Positions 34,838 to 46,539 of a DNA stretch of 64,000 bases are shown here, one piece after another. Numbering within the stretch: the stretch's first letter is position 1; each line of letters opens with the position of its first letter. The notes beneath the pieces are model-generated. The model was not told the origin of the DNA, searched no databases, and was given only the letters and a program-made list of their open reading frames with translations. The stretch lies in NCBI RefSeq assembly GCF_018812025.1, contig NC_063045.1, positions 46,887,852 to 46,951,851 of the forward strand. Reading direction: 5' to 3'. The position numbers and the translations under genes were made by a program. This DNA comes from Megalobrama amblycephala (lineage: Eukaryota; Chordata; Actinopteri; Cypriniformes; Xenocyprididae).

Positions 34838-36820
34838 TTCAACGCTTGAATTCTGAATCTAAATTCTGATTCTGTTCACTCAACTTCAAAATCAGGTTTG
34901 TTTCATCTATTCTGAACAGAACTGCTGACATAATGAATCTGAATTCTGGAGCCTGGTCTCACTAGAAAAACGTACCTGTGGGAACGTTTTCGCGAGTCGC
35001 AAAATACGTACCAATACGTACATATTACTGCAGTTTCAATGTGAAATGTCCACTAAGTGGCGCTAAAAGCATGTTCATTTTTTTGCCGGAACAGATAAAC
35101 GTGACTGTGGTACGTTTTTATGACGTTGGTTTTTATACGAATCACCGCAGTTCGGATTTGAAATTTTGTCCGGTGAGCGGCGCTAGTGTAATGCTCCATT
35201 ATTTTTTAAAATAACGTACCACCAACACTACACCTAAACCTACCCGATAATATTAAAAAAGCAAATGTGACATAAAAAGCATCCATAATCGTGCCATTTT
35301 AGCTTGTTTTGACCTCTCATCTCTGAGCTCTTTTACCGTGACTCGTTTTCCCCCAGATTCGTACCCAAGGCTTCCTCGTCCTACTCCGTATCAGCTGAGC
35401 TACCGAGCAAGCTTGTTATGTCAGAAGAGCAAAACATATGGAGCTGATTAACCGATGCAAAGTCCAAAATATATTTGTTTACAAATCATAACATAATATT
35501 GTGCAAGGAGACGTAAAAACAAGTCTTTATTAATCCATAATCTGACCCTGTAATTGTAACTGTGTATGAAAACGATTAAAAGTGCTTGCTGTTTTACTGT
35601 CTCTAGTGTTCATTTCTGTTGGAAACTGCAGTGATATGTACGTATTGGTATGTATTTTTGTGACTCGCGAAAAAACGTTCCCACAGGTACATCTTTCCAT
35701 GAGACCAGGTTGGAATTCTGTATATGAATTCTAAATGTAAATTCTAAATCTGAATTTCTGGTTTATCTCATCTATGATAGCACTGTTGAGATTAAGAATC
35801 GGAATTTATATCTGAATTCTGTATCCAAACTGAATTCTGATTCTGTTAATTCACCCTCAAAATAGGGTTTGACTCATCTATTTGAAATAGCACTGCTGAG
35901 ATTATGAATCAGAATTTATTTCTGAATTCTGCATCCTAACTGAATTCTGAATCTGAATTCTGATTCTGTTCATTCACCCTCAAAATCAGGTTTGACTCAT
36001 CTATTCTGAATAGCACTGCTTTGATGATTAATCTGAATTCTGTACTCAAACTGATTTATAAATCTGAATTCTGGTCCTTTAACCTCAAAATCAGGTATGT
36101 TTGATATATTCTGAATAGAACCGCTGACATAATGAATCTGAATTCTGTACATACATTCTAAATGTAAATTCTAAATCTGAATTTTTGGATTGTCTCATAT
36201 ATGATAGCCCTGGTGAGATTATGAATCAGAATTTATAACTGAATTCTGTATCCTAACTGAATTCTGAATCTGAATTCTGATTCTGTTCATTCACCCTCAA
36301 AATCAGGTTTGACTCATCTATTCTGAATAGCACTACTGTGATGATTAATCTGAATTCTGTACTCAAACTGATTTATAAATCTGAATTCTGCTCCTTTAAC
36401 CTCAAAATCAGGTATGTTTGATATATTCTGAATAGAACCGCTGACATAATGAATCTGAATTCTGTACATACATTCTAAATGTAAATTCTAAATCTGAATT
36501 TTTGGATTGTCTCATCTATGATAGCCCTGGTGAGATTATGAATCAGAATTTATATCTGAATTCTGTATCCTAACTGAATTCTGAATCTGAATTCTGATTC
36601 TGTTCATTCACCCTCAAAATCAGGTTTGACTCATCTATTCTGAATAGCACTACTGTGATGATTAATCTGAATTCTGTACTCGAACTGAATTATAAATCTG
36701 AATTCTATTCCTTCAACCTCAAAATCAGGTTTATTTCATCTATTCTGAATAGAACTGCTGACATAATCAATCTGAATTCTGTATATACATTCTAAATGTA
36801 AATTCTAAATCAGAATTCTT
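34838..36820 (+). repeat. Satellite array with higher-order (about 317-bp) structure
   Basis: Built from GAATCTGAATTCTG-type short units. The landmark CCTCAAAATCAGGT recurs with spacings that alternate 105 and 212 bp (T of CCT at 35980, 36085, 36297, 36402, 36614, 36719). The landmark TGTTCATTCACCC recurs every 317 bp (35967, 36284, 36601). This is a trimer of monomers of about 106 bp repeated as a unit. A separate element (34949-35712) splits the array near its left end. Confidence 0.9.
34949..35712. mobile_element. hAT-like non-autonomous element inserted in the satellite
   Basis: Long inverted ends: CCTGGTCTCACTAGAAAAAC, then ACCTGTGGGAACGTTTTCGC, on the left, and the matching inverse CCTGGTCTCATGGAAAGATG, then ACCTGTGGGAACG, on the right, about 85 bp each. 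The satellite string GAATTCTG stands on both sides (34941-34948 and 35713-35720), whereas uninterrupted monomers (near 36140 and 36457) have it once, so it is an 8-bp target duplication as made by hAT transposases. The 78-codon internal frame has no transposase motif. Confidence 0.8.
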
Positions 36821-36868
36821 CTCTGATACACTGCCGACAGCATTGGTCATGCAGATCCCAATCAGGCA

Positions 36869-36888
36869 AGTGTGTGTGTGTGTGTGTC
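36869..36888. repeat. (GT)n microsatellite
   Basis: About ten GT units just right of the satellite. Confidence 0.9.
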
Positions 36889-36959
36889 GAAAGCACGTCT
36901 CTTTACACTACACACCCGACCCCCACACATGACAGACCACTAAACAGGCCAAACTGCCA

Positions 36960-37720
36960 CCTGACCCTCAATGTAAATATTTCATTGCTCTGCCTCCGTT
37001 AAGACCGCACTGAATGATGAATGAGCAATAAAACGTGTTACCCAGAAATCCCAAAGTACAGTCTCTATGGCGACCAAAGAGCAGGTAATGTCATCAGTTT
37101 CTCTGAGTCCTTCGGTCTCTTACACTGTCTGTCTGTGCCTCTCTGTGTCAGATTAGCAGGCTGTAAGGAGAGTTAAAGAGCCATTTAGGATGGTCCCGCT
37201 ATAGGAGGTACACTGCAGTGACGATGATGTTAAATTAACTGTCATATTTAAGCCTTTTAGTAAGGTTTTGTTCACGGCTTGGACTGACCTCATTATCGTC
37301 TCCTGCTTTGTCTCTCATCAGCAAGATGGTGACGGGTAGGCAAAGGCACCAAATGCTCAGGGGGCACGTACGTACGTCCCCCATTCCTCTCGGCAAACAC
37401 ACACACACACCAAAAGAAAAGCATTAATGTGCTGTTTACTGGAATCCAGCGCCCTGTAATTGCCAATTTATTTGATAGGCAGCCGGATAATGATGGCATT
37501 TCACTCCTGCCGCAGAGACTAAACACATGTGTGTTTGATTCGCCCCGTCTCTACCACACATCCCCTTCTCTCCTCTTCCCTTTGCCCTGGCCTCCAGCCA
37601 CCCTGCCTGGGGAAACCGTGCCGCCATGCTGGCTTCAAACGCGGCTGAAAGGGGACCTGGGGCTTCGGAGCAAATACAGCAAGCCTGCCAATTTATCCAA
37701 GGTTTGGGGTTACCGCTGAC
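36960..37720. promoter_or_regulatory. Candidate conserved non-coding cluster
   Basis: GTTAAATTAACTGTCATATT, CCTGTAATTGCCAATTTATT and GGATAATGATGGCATTTC lie in non-repetitive DNA. Overlapping frames on both strands (96 plus, 77 minus) carry no domain. Inferred only. Confidence 0.3.
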
Positions 37721-37905
37721 GAGAACAAGGCTGATGCACCATTTGTAGCTTAATGAGCTGGCAGCGCATGGGGATAGGGGGAGAGAGGGAGAGGGAAGAG
37801 AGAGGGTAACAAAAAAGAGGAAAAGAAGGGGGGAAAGAGAGCAAGATGTCCTATATGACCTCTTTTGACCCCAGCTTCCTCTCTGTCAAGCGAAGATCAA
37901 CACCA

Positions 37906-37907
<2 letters not shown>

Positions 37908-37944
<37 letters not shown>
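37908..37944. repeat. (CT)n microsatellite
   Basis: About 18 CT units, preceded by purine-rich low complexity at 37778-37850. Confidence 0.95.
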
Positions 37945-37947
<3 letters not shown>

Positions 37948-38411
37948 TTTTTCATCAGTGCAGTAGATAGGAGTAAGAGAGAGAAGACATCATTAGAACA
38001 CTGCCAAACAGTCTATAACGAGGGCTAGAATTACTCCTCATAACCCCAACTCAAGCTTTCCCTCCGCTTTTGTTTCACTTTTAGGAAAATGGTGTGCGTA
38101 TGCAATCATAAATAATCATAAATACATACAAACAATGACTTTTATATGTCAAAAATCCCCATCGTGCTGAGGAGAGGTAAGCAGTTAGCGGTGCTCTCTC
38201 AATATAGGTCTGTAAAAGTTCTGAGAAGTTTGATTAAGTCAATAGTATGCAGTAATATTATTGTTCACAGTGTTATAATGTATTAGAAAGTGTTTTATGA
38301 ATAGATGGATAGGATTTAATAGTTTTATTACAGAGTTCATCGGTTTGAGTGTGTGTGCGCCAACAGAACGTTGTGATTTTAACCAATTAAACAACTGCCT
38401 TTAATCTGTGC

Positions 38412-38721
38412 AGGTTATAAAATCACAGATGAAACGATCAATTTCTCATGCTGTACTCTTTAATCCATCCAGGTTTGGTTTATATTTGTTCTATTTTCCA
38501 ATGTATTCATTTTGTACCTTTTCCAATTCATGGTTGATTTAAAACTAGCTGCAGGAGATTATTTTGTATATCTAGGTAAACGTTTATAACTATTCATTTT
38601 GTAATGTTGTTTGTAATGTGTTTTATGCATTTTGTTTTTGATGTGTTATTATTGTGAGGTTATAAAATCACAGATGAAACGATCAATTTCTCATGCTGTA
38701 GCTACTCTTTAATCCATCCAG
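38412..38721 (+). repeat. Direct duplication of about 60 bp, 245 bp apart
   Basis: AGGTTATAAAATCACAGATG... to ...CTCTTTAATCCATCCA is present at 38412-38471 and again at 38657-38720. The second copy has an extra GCTA after CATGCTGTA. The intervening sequence is T-rich and unique. Confidence 0.9.
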
Positions 38722-39057
38722 CGCCATCTAGAGGCCCCAGAATAAACTCTCCAGATCAGCAGCAGTTCCAGTTCTCCCGTGTCTTCTGTTACACAACGCA
38801 GATTGAACAGTAGCCAGAATTAGGCCGGTTACATTTGCTCATTCAGTGTATTTGTGCTTTTACAACTGATGCAATTATGTGCTAAATCATATTAATATTG
38901 TTAGGAAGACAGACAATTTGGCATAGAATTTGGATGCTAGATGGTTCTTTAGGGTCATTTCTGTTGTACAATAGCCTATACAGGGCACAAGGAAGATGGA
39001 TTTTAAAATCTGAATTGAGTTTAACTGGCTTTAAAAATTTAAACTGGCCAGACAGAA
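38722..39057. other. No feature supported
   Basis: Short spacer. It contains GCGCCATCTAGAGGCC, typical of decayed fish repeats. Confidence 0.3.
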
Positions 39058-40278
39058 GCCGCTTTTCCACTGTTGGGCCGAACGATTCTTAGAATGGTTC
39101 CAGTTATGTTTCCACGTGAGCATGGTACAGCATGGCACGATTACAAACCGCGGGGTTCCCACGAGTCATGGAATTTCTGGAATATCATGGAATTTTAAAA
39201 GTTCTATTCCAGACATTGAAAGTCAGGGAATTTTTTTTTTTTTTTTTTTTTTTGTCCAATTCATGGAATATCAGGGATTTTTGTTAGTTGCTTTAAATTT
39301 TAGTTTCCATTTATCAAAACTTAATTTTTCGATACCGTATTTTTTAACACGTTGTTTCACAAGTTTTGCGTATTGTTTCAGCAGCATTTTATTCCCTTCC
39401 CACTCGTCAAGTGGGAATCACTTAAGTCAAATGCAGTCACCTGTACCTGTTAACCAAGGCAAACATGCCAGGAAAATGTAAATTTCAAGAGCTTTGACAA
39501 CAAAATGACCACTTCAAAGACTGTCCTATAACCAGCCGCGACACGAAAAAGGATTCTATTTTTGAAATGGTTTCTATATTTCTGAGATTTTTCAGCTAAT
39601 AGTTTAGGTCATACAGAGGGAACAAGGACATAAATGCACAATGAAAAGTATTTATTGCTTACAGTTTGAACGTTCTAGTTTCCTTTCATTTCTTTTCAAA
39701 ATCTGAGGAAAATTATCCATTATTGCTCTCATAGTGGCTTTTAAAGTCACGCAAAATGATATTCAAGCTCAAACCATTTTAACAATATGCAAAGCTCAAA
39801 CAAGTGTATTTCATGACAAAGACTGTATCAGTCACTGAGTATGTATTTTGAATAGTGTTTCATGGTTTAATTTTGTTTAGTTTAATTTAGTTTGGTTTTC
39901 TAGTTTTGCTGCGAACAGAGCCTGCCCACACGCTGTTATGATTGGCTGTGATTTTTGTCATCTTGTAGCTTTGTCACGTCTGGTTAGGATATGGTAAGCT
40001 AAAAAAAAAAAAAAAAAAAAAAAAAAGGACAAGGCATAGCCGCCTTTTCACTGCACACAACATTAGGATATGACTGTCGCATTTCGCCCCCTAGTGGCAG
40101 TCGCACAGAATTTTCAAATTGGTTGTGCGTAGCCATTACCATCGTTTACTCACCATGGTAGAATGAGTAAACTAATATACGCACACTGGATAAACTACCA
40201 ACATTACTTCTGAAGGAAAAATATTATGGGTTTTCCAGGACTTAAATAATTAATAATTATTAAATAATTATTTCAGAC

Positions 40279-40594
40279 TTAAAGCTGCTGTCCATGATTT
40301 TTGGCCCTCTAGCGGTTAATAAACAGAACTGCATGCGTCTTGCGGAGGAACATTCTAGCCGGAGCTACTTTTCTCTGTGTGTGTCTATGGCGAGTCACGC
40401 AGTTACTGTGATACTCTGCGGCGAATCCTACCAGTCCGGTCTGAAATAGTCAGAATATAAACACTTATTATAAGTGTACCATAATGATTCAGGATAAGAC
40501 AAAAACACGGTTTGGAAAATGGATTCATGTTGTATATTCTCCTATAATTTTTGTACATTTTTAACACAAAAAAAGTTGCGGACTGCAGCTTTAA
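40279..40594. mobile_element. Third-level TTAA-ended element
   Basis: TTAAAGCTGCTGTCCATGAT at the left and the inverse of GTTGCGGACTGCAGCTTTAA at the right: 316 bp with TTAA at both ends, a familiar cyprinid miniature element. It sits inside the hAT-like element. Confidence 0.78.
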
Positions 40595-40718
40595 ATAATC
40601 AGAACTGTTTTACAGAAATAGTCTAGTGTCAAAGTCTAAGACGGTCTGCAAAAACTAAATGTGAAGAAATAAAAAGACTGAACGATGAACTTGATGACAA
40701 ACAGAAAGTCCTCTAGAG

Positions 40719-40800
40719 CAGTGGTTCCCAAACTGGGGTACGTGAGGTGACGGAGGGGGTATGCGAACAAAATGCTGAGTTTTGCCGTTCATTTAATTCT
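40719..40800 (+). mobile_element. End fragment of another hAT-type element
   Basis: CAGTGGTTCCCAAACTGGGG starts with the CAGTGGTTC motif of hAT termini, preceded by CTCTAGAG. I find no opposite end. Confidence 0.45.
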
Positions 40801-41915
40801 TCCCCACCTTAAAATATCATTAAAACCGAGCAGGTATTTCTAACAAGCACAATGCCGTAAATACATGACACCCAATCAAAATACCACATTATTATGCAGT
40901 CGAAATTGACTGCATCCATTTCCACATAAGCAGTGTGCATCTATATTACTGCCGTTCTCAACAATGTACCTGTAGATTTAGCACTTACTATCACGAAGAA
41001 CAAAAATAGCCTGACACAGAAAGTGCATAGAGATCAATTTAAGTTTTAAACTCATGATACAAAACATACATTTTTTGAGTTCTTGTTTTTTATGTTGATA
41101 ATATTATATGAGCAAGAATGCAAATCCAAATATCCACACGTTTGCAAATGTGAAATTCAGTTCAACAAACAAAAAGTGATGTTCTTCACAGTATTTTATT
41201 TTAGTTTTGCTGAAAGCATAAAAACTATAAATTAATTTCTGTAGAAATAGTACAGAAAAATATCAAAGTGCATTTAACGGGTAAAAGCACAAAAAAGTAG
41301 TGTGTATGAGTGTTTAACTTAGTTTTGTACTAAAAATGTCTGTGAACAAGTAAACAAAGCTTGCAAATGGATGGATTTAAAATACTGTCTATGGCTGCAC
41401 AACAGCGGCCTGTTTTTCCGCTCATTATAGGTCATGGAAATTCAGCTTTTTAGTCAGTGAAAGTCAGGGAAAAGTCAGGGAATTTGACATTTGGCTTAGA
41501 GTGGGAACCCTGAAATCGTTCCTGGCCTGGTTGTCTAATCTCATGCTGAATCATGCTGGTAGAATCCATGAAGATACGTCGCCTCTCAGGATTGGTCACT
41601 TGTTTGTTGCTTGCCTACCAGATTCTCTGTACCTGGCTAAGCACTCTATTTGAGTGACGTAAACACAAATTAATAAAAAAATTAAAAGTAATATCTGATC
41701 ATCTTCCATAACGCAGTCATTATTTACATCTCATATCATCAGCAAACACTGCGTTACCAAGGCAATGACTGAATTTTTTGCATTACATTCCAAAGAGCTC
41801 CGTTATCAGTCCCAAAGTGGAAAATTAAACCTTAACCGTACCAGCTGGCCCAGATCGGCATGGAATGGAACAGTTATGCAATGAGAACCGCTCGGCCAGA
41901 CGGTGGAAAAGCGGC

Positions 41916-43082
41916 TAGACTGTCTAAATCCAGCTAAATCCATTCCTTTGCATTGTTTGGTTCACTATTTTAATATTTTACACTCTTAAGATGTATGTTG
42001 TGCAACAGGGTGATTACCTGTCAAATAAAAGTATCTTCTTCTGTCAGTGTCTGCCTGTGTAATTTTAATTTGTTGATAAAAATACTCTGGCTTTGAGCTC
42101 TTCATGACACGACTCTACATTATTTAAGGCTGTTGTAATACTGTTGATATTGTAATTGTTGTAATGAAATAAGTTTTGTTCATAATGTTCCTCTTTTTTT
42201 AGCCAATATAAAATTTTTCACCAGTAGATCATACCTTGGACTGAATATAACACCAAAACTACATCTCGCCAGTCGCACGCTCGTAATACAGACGCCTTCA
42301 TTGATTCTAAACGCGAGCAAAAGTCTTGTATCGCAGTGTGCAGCTCACTAGTAGTACAGACATGGTGTGGTGATGTGATTACAAATTTTTTTTCTGATCA
42401 CCTGTCTGGATTAATTTACTCATGCCATAACATACATGCTATAGAGAATAAATGTTTGCAGGAATTTCCCACATTACAAGTGGAAATTAGTCAAATTAGA
42501 CACAATCCCCGCAAACCCATGCCGAAATTCAGGCCCTGCTCTCCGTCTCTGTTATCTAGTACCTCTATGCTGGCATGAAGTGGCTTTTTTATGGTGTGAC
42601 TGTGAATAAGCTGCTTCCACCATCCCCTCAGGACTAGGATGCTCTACTTTGAGTGTGACCCTGAGAAACCGCTCAAGCAAAAAATCTCCAGCACCTTTCA
42701 GCACCTCCTGTTTAGAATACTCAAGGGTTTCAAAACATTCAGTGACAGACAACTTGCCAATGAACTTTGAGTAGACAGCATGATAATTTGATGAGAATGA
42801 AAATTAGGCTGGGAAGTAGAGGTTTAAAGTATAATGTAATTATCACCACCCAGGTTTTCTGGACTTTTTGTCTACTTCAAGTTTGTGTAAAGACATTTTT
42901 TCAGTGTTTTGTCATGAAACGTTTTTGTCAAAAAAATCATTAATGAGGCTGAAAAGACTATATTTCAATCCCTCACAGCCTGCAGAGGAGTTCACCTTAT
43001 TCTTTTACTAATATTAAAGTTATAATTAAGATAATAAAATATATAATAAAATAATTCATGATTATGCCTCGTTGACAATGAA

Positions 43083-43087
<5 letters not shown>
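41916..43087. other. No gene supported
   Basis: Possible repeat fragment near 42230-42310 (ACATCTCGCCAGTCGCACGC). No frames of note. Confidence 0.3.

Positions 43088-43132
<45 letters not shown>
43088..43132. repeat. (CA)n microsatellite
   Basis: About 22 CA units. Confidence 0.97.
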
Positions 43133-43134
<2 letters not shown>

Positions 43135-43200
43135 TAAATTAATAAATACTAATTATATAATGCATATATTTATCTATTTATCTTGCCGTAAACTTGAGTC

Positions 43201-43417
43201 TTAAAAGGATAGTTCACCCAAAAATTCTATCATTATTTTCTAATATTCATCTCTACTGGAGCTCATGGCTAGCCTGCATATAGATTTATTTTACAAACAA
43301 ATTTATTCCACAGAAACAAAACTTTTAAATTCTACTATAGAATAACAGCATGCAGGTTTGGAAGGACGTAAATTAAGTAGATCAATTTTCTTTTTTTGAG
43401 TGAACTATCCCTTTTAG
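43201..43417. mobile_element. Short copy of the GGATAGTTCACCC element
   Basis: TTAAAAGGATAGTTCACCCA at the left and the inverse of GAGTGAACTATCCCTTTTAG at the right frame about 217 bp. Same end family as 16613-17439, but with mutated TTAA termini on both sides. Confidence 0.75.
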
Positions 43418-43619
43418 ACTCAAGTTAAAACCCATCATACACAACACCTTCTGCATATCTTTGCGGGTTGTTTTTACCTGTCCGATAATCAAACTCTATC
43501 GCATGTCTCTAACTCTATCTGTTTCCCCCATTTCTACTTGCATTTCTTCTTTCCTATCTCCCTTTCCTTCTCCTCGCCCCCCTCTCACGCTTTATCTCTT
43601 CGGTCTTCTCTCTCTTCCC

Positions 43620-43890
43620 TGACGAGGGGCTGCAGGTATCATTTCAATTTCTGATGTCAACATCAAATTACTTATTTCATTTCATGCCTGGCCAAGCGTC
43701 CTATAGCTACACGCAGGAGCGGTCGCGCTCAACTCGTTCTGCCGTGTCTGTTCCGACGACTCGCCTCGCCCTCCAGCTGACAGCTCTAATTATGCCCGAT
43801 ATCTGATAGTGCCGGCACACACTCACAGACTCACATCTCCACTGCGGGAGCCAAGGCTTGAGGTTTGAAGAGGGCCTATGCCAGACTGCC
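43620..43890. promoter_or_regulatory. Candidate conserved non-coding element
   Basis: GCTCTAATTATGCCCGATAT and ATCAAATTACTTATTTC lie in a balanced non-repetitive block between a pyrimidine-rich tract (43500-43620) and a microsatellite. Inferred only. Confidence 0.33.
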
Positions 43891-43993
43891 TGAGTTTCCA
43901 CACAAGCCTGTGTATAAGACCCATATACAAGGATAACATAACTTTCAGTGGAATCTAAGGGATGAACTGATTCTGGCCGATGCTGATAAGCCA

Positions 43994-44002
43994 TTTTTTT
44001 TT

Positions 44003-44088
<86 letters not shown>

Positions 44089-44120
44089 ATATATATACAC
44101 ATATATATACACATGTATGT
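43994..44120. repeat. Poly(T) plus long (AT)n/(ATGT)n microsatellite
   Basis: T run at 43994-44008, (AT)n to about 44082, then TATATACACA/TGTATGTAT variants. The Tyr-Ile frames on both strands come from it. Confidence 0.97.
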
Positions 44121-44169
44121 ATAAATGTATATACAATGCCAATATTCATCAGAGTTAAAATTATTGTCA

Positions 44170-44640
44170 CACATAAATTGGCACCTCTGAGTCCTAACCT
44201 CAGTGTAAGTCTTTGGGATGTGCTGGAGGAGACTTTACAGAGTGCTCACCTCTTGCATTGTCAATACAAGCTCCCTTCCAAATATTCTTTCACAATTTGA
44301 GCCTGATGAATTTTGACATTGTCATCCTGGAATAAAGCTACACACTCCATCTTTTAGGGTTAAAAGAACCATTGCCAAACATATAACATGGTAGAATCTT
44401 AATAAATCACAGCAATAATGATCCATCCATAGACTCTTAAGTATTTGCCTATTAAAACCCAAAGTATATATACATATACTAATTGTATAAATAAATCGAA
44501 TATGACTGAATACACAAAGAGCACTTAAAATAATTTCTAACTTCAAACATATATTGAAATTTGGAGTTCCAGTGCTTTATATATGTGTTTTGTGTTTTTA
44601 CGGTACATCACTGATGTGCAAGCATGGTCACTGGTACATT
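44170..44640. other. No feature supported
   Basis: AT-rich spacer. A 74-codon minus frame has no recognised domain. Confidence 0.3.
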
Positions 44641-44675
44641 TTTCACTGTGTTACTTCCTGTCCTCTCCACTTCTA

Positions 44676-44833
44676 CGGTATATAAGCACAGTCGCGCTTC
44701 AGCCTGAGTCTCCACCGAAGCTGCCAGCTGAGTAAATAGGATGTTCTTATCACCACCCGAGCACAAACACATACCAGAGCCTGCAGGCCTGAGGGTGCAG
44801 ACAGCCTCCGCGCTACTCTACCTCACACCCTGA
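44676..44833 (+). promoter_or_regulatory. TATA-like box upstream of a 30-codon frame
   Basis: GGTATATAAGCAC (about 44678-44690) lies some 50 bases before the ATG at 44741 of a 30-codon frame ending TGA at 44833 (MFLSPPEHKHIPEPAG...). The spacing is compatible with a core promoter and short leader, but nothing else supports transcription and chance is likely. Confidence 0.15.
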
Positions 44834-45489
44834 CAACACAAGCACACACACTGAGCTCAAGAACAGCTCGGCTCTTAAAACACTCCTATTGTTCCTGTTG
44901 GCACAAGGCCTTGTCAGTTTAGAACAATGGAGAGGATAAGAGAAATTGTAAAATACCGTTTAAATATTGAACCTTGTTGTTCTTAAGAACGAGGCAGAGA
45001 AGAAAAGATTGATAACGATAAGGTGTCAAGACAGTTATTGTAGGGGACCAGACCTACCTTAACTCGGGTAATAAACTTTTTTTTCTGGTTGCTCAAACTT
45101 TCATGCAGCATCTAAAAACAATAGCAATGGTAAAATTCTATACTAAATGCCAGTTCTGATACATTTTGCATACTATTTGTGAGTTCCCACACAGATGGAT
45201 TCACTGAAAAGAAGGACTCAAAAGAATGGCTTGTAAGCAAACTTTACTCTACTGAAGCAACATTTAACTGATATTTTAAAGCAGAGCATAACTAGAAAAA
45301 TGTATATATAGAAATTATCATTATCTACCAAGACTTTTCCAGTCATGGAAAACATAATAAAAACAAAATCAATGAAAACCCTCTCAATGAGCATTATAAA
45401 AAATAATAATGAAAAATTGCAGGGGTGTTGACTGAGTGTTGTTTCTTGTTAGTGTGGTGAGTGATGCACAGATCTGATTGGTCACTCAC

Positions 45490-45591
45490 GTCTGTCAGTC
45501 TGTCTCTGGAGCTGCTCCGGATGGAGGGTTTGGATTCTCCACTGACGCTCTCACTGTCACTGTCTTTGCAGTTGTTCTGGCCCGGCTTCAA
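45490..45591 (-). CDS. Candidate internal exon (102 bp, 34 codons), protein not identified
   Basis: On the minus strand, a pyrimidine-rich stretch ending GTCTTTGTATTTTCCAG meets the frame at 45591, and the frame ends at 45490 before an excellent donor, GAC|GTGAGTGAC. The length is a multiple of three and both boundaries are phase 0, so the exon could be skipped without shifting frame. The peptide is polar and disordered-looking: [12 protein letters not shown], then [12 protein letters not shown]. Acidic Ser clusters and RSSSR suit casein-kinase and basophilic-kinase phosphorylation in a linker region. I do not recognise the parent protein. No neighbouring exon of the same gene is evident. The continuing frame on both sides is ordinary intron-like sequence, so the full 129-codon frame (45783-45394) is not the coding unit. 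Transcription would run right to left. Confidence 0.5.
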
Positions 45592-46539
45592 CTGGAAAAT
45601 ACAAAGACAGCAAAAAGGAACAATCAGATACAGCAAGAAGAAAAAGGCACTAAAGTAAGTTAAACACACTGTTGCTATAGACAGGTTTCTGCGCAACGTC
45701 ATCACAGAGATGCGCGGGCAACTCTTTACGGCATATCTAAAGCAGAAACAGATGACACGGAGCTGTTGTGCTCTAAACTGCACTAACCACCAAAAAGATG
45801 GATTTAAAGTGTTCGAAATTCCGAGGGGATCACATGCCTTTGCTAAAAACAGAAGGAGATTATGCTATTATATATTTTATTATTATAATATATTATATTA
45901 TATTAATTATTATATTATTATATATAAGGAGATTATTATATATAAGTGTATATATCGGGTCATATGATTGCTGGCCACTTGGGCATATCTGTGATCCATT
46001 CGTGGTCTGAAATAGCATAGGGATCTGGTAATGTCTCACCATTACTGAAAGTTAATTTCTTAATATATTTGCCGGAGTCTGCTCTACCTAGGGTTCCAAA
46101 GTAATTGATGCTAGCTATTTCCTCAGTGTCACACACCTAGCTAGCTGTCACATGTCTCATGTCTTGTACAGTACGTTTACAGTATCAAATTTCTTTCAAA
46201 TGTGGCGGGTCGTGATGTAGCCTTGTCATATACATTTAGGATAGAAAGGCTCAACAACCAACGAAACTAGGTACGTTCATAAATTCATAGGGTATGTCAG
46301 GTTTTTATGATTAGCAAACTTAGTTGGACAATTTCATTCAGAGACCTGATGACTAACATTATAACTTTGCCTACCAGTCAACTGTTGTTAGCTAACATTT
46401 TACATAATGTTTTATTAATACGCAAATGAAACACAAGCAAACATATCCAACTCTGGCAGCTTATTGAGTCAAGAATTTACAAGCAACGCAAAATCTACAT
46501 TAATTACAATGGTTGATTAACTTTACAATCTTCTACAGG
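45592..46539. other. Spacer with AT-repeat stretch
   Basis: Imperfect TATTA/TAATA repeats at about 45865-45940. No other feature. Confidence 0.5.

Larger units (their letters stand above)
39151..41513. mobile_element. hAT-like element inserted in the outer element
   Basis: The ends GGGTTCCCAC and GTGGGAACCC, inside a CAGGGTTCCCAC-type terminus with flanking CATGGAATTTC/GTCAGGGAATTTG repeats, match a fish hAT family. The junctions AAACCG and AAATCG, six to eight bases, suggest a mutated 8-bp duplication. No transposase frame survives. Poly(T) at 39231-39253 and poly(A) at 40001-40026 lie inside. Confidence 0.65.
39058..41915. mobile_element. Outer inverted-repeat element, disrupted by nested insertions
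   Basis: GCCGCTTTTCCACTGTTGGG at the left and the inverse of CCAGACGGTGGAAAAGCGGC at the right mark a common cyprinid element. Without the insert it would be about 0.5 kb (93 bp left of the insert, about 400 bp right). No clear target duplication. Confidence 0.72.

Noticed and set aside
43945..44300. Tyr-Ile repeat frames on both strands
   Set aside because: They are translations of an (AT)n microsatellite.
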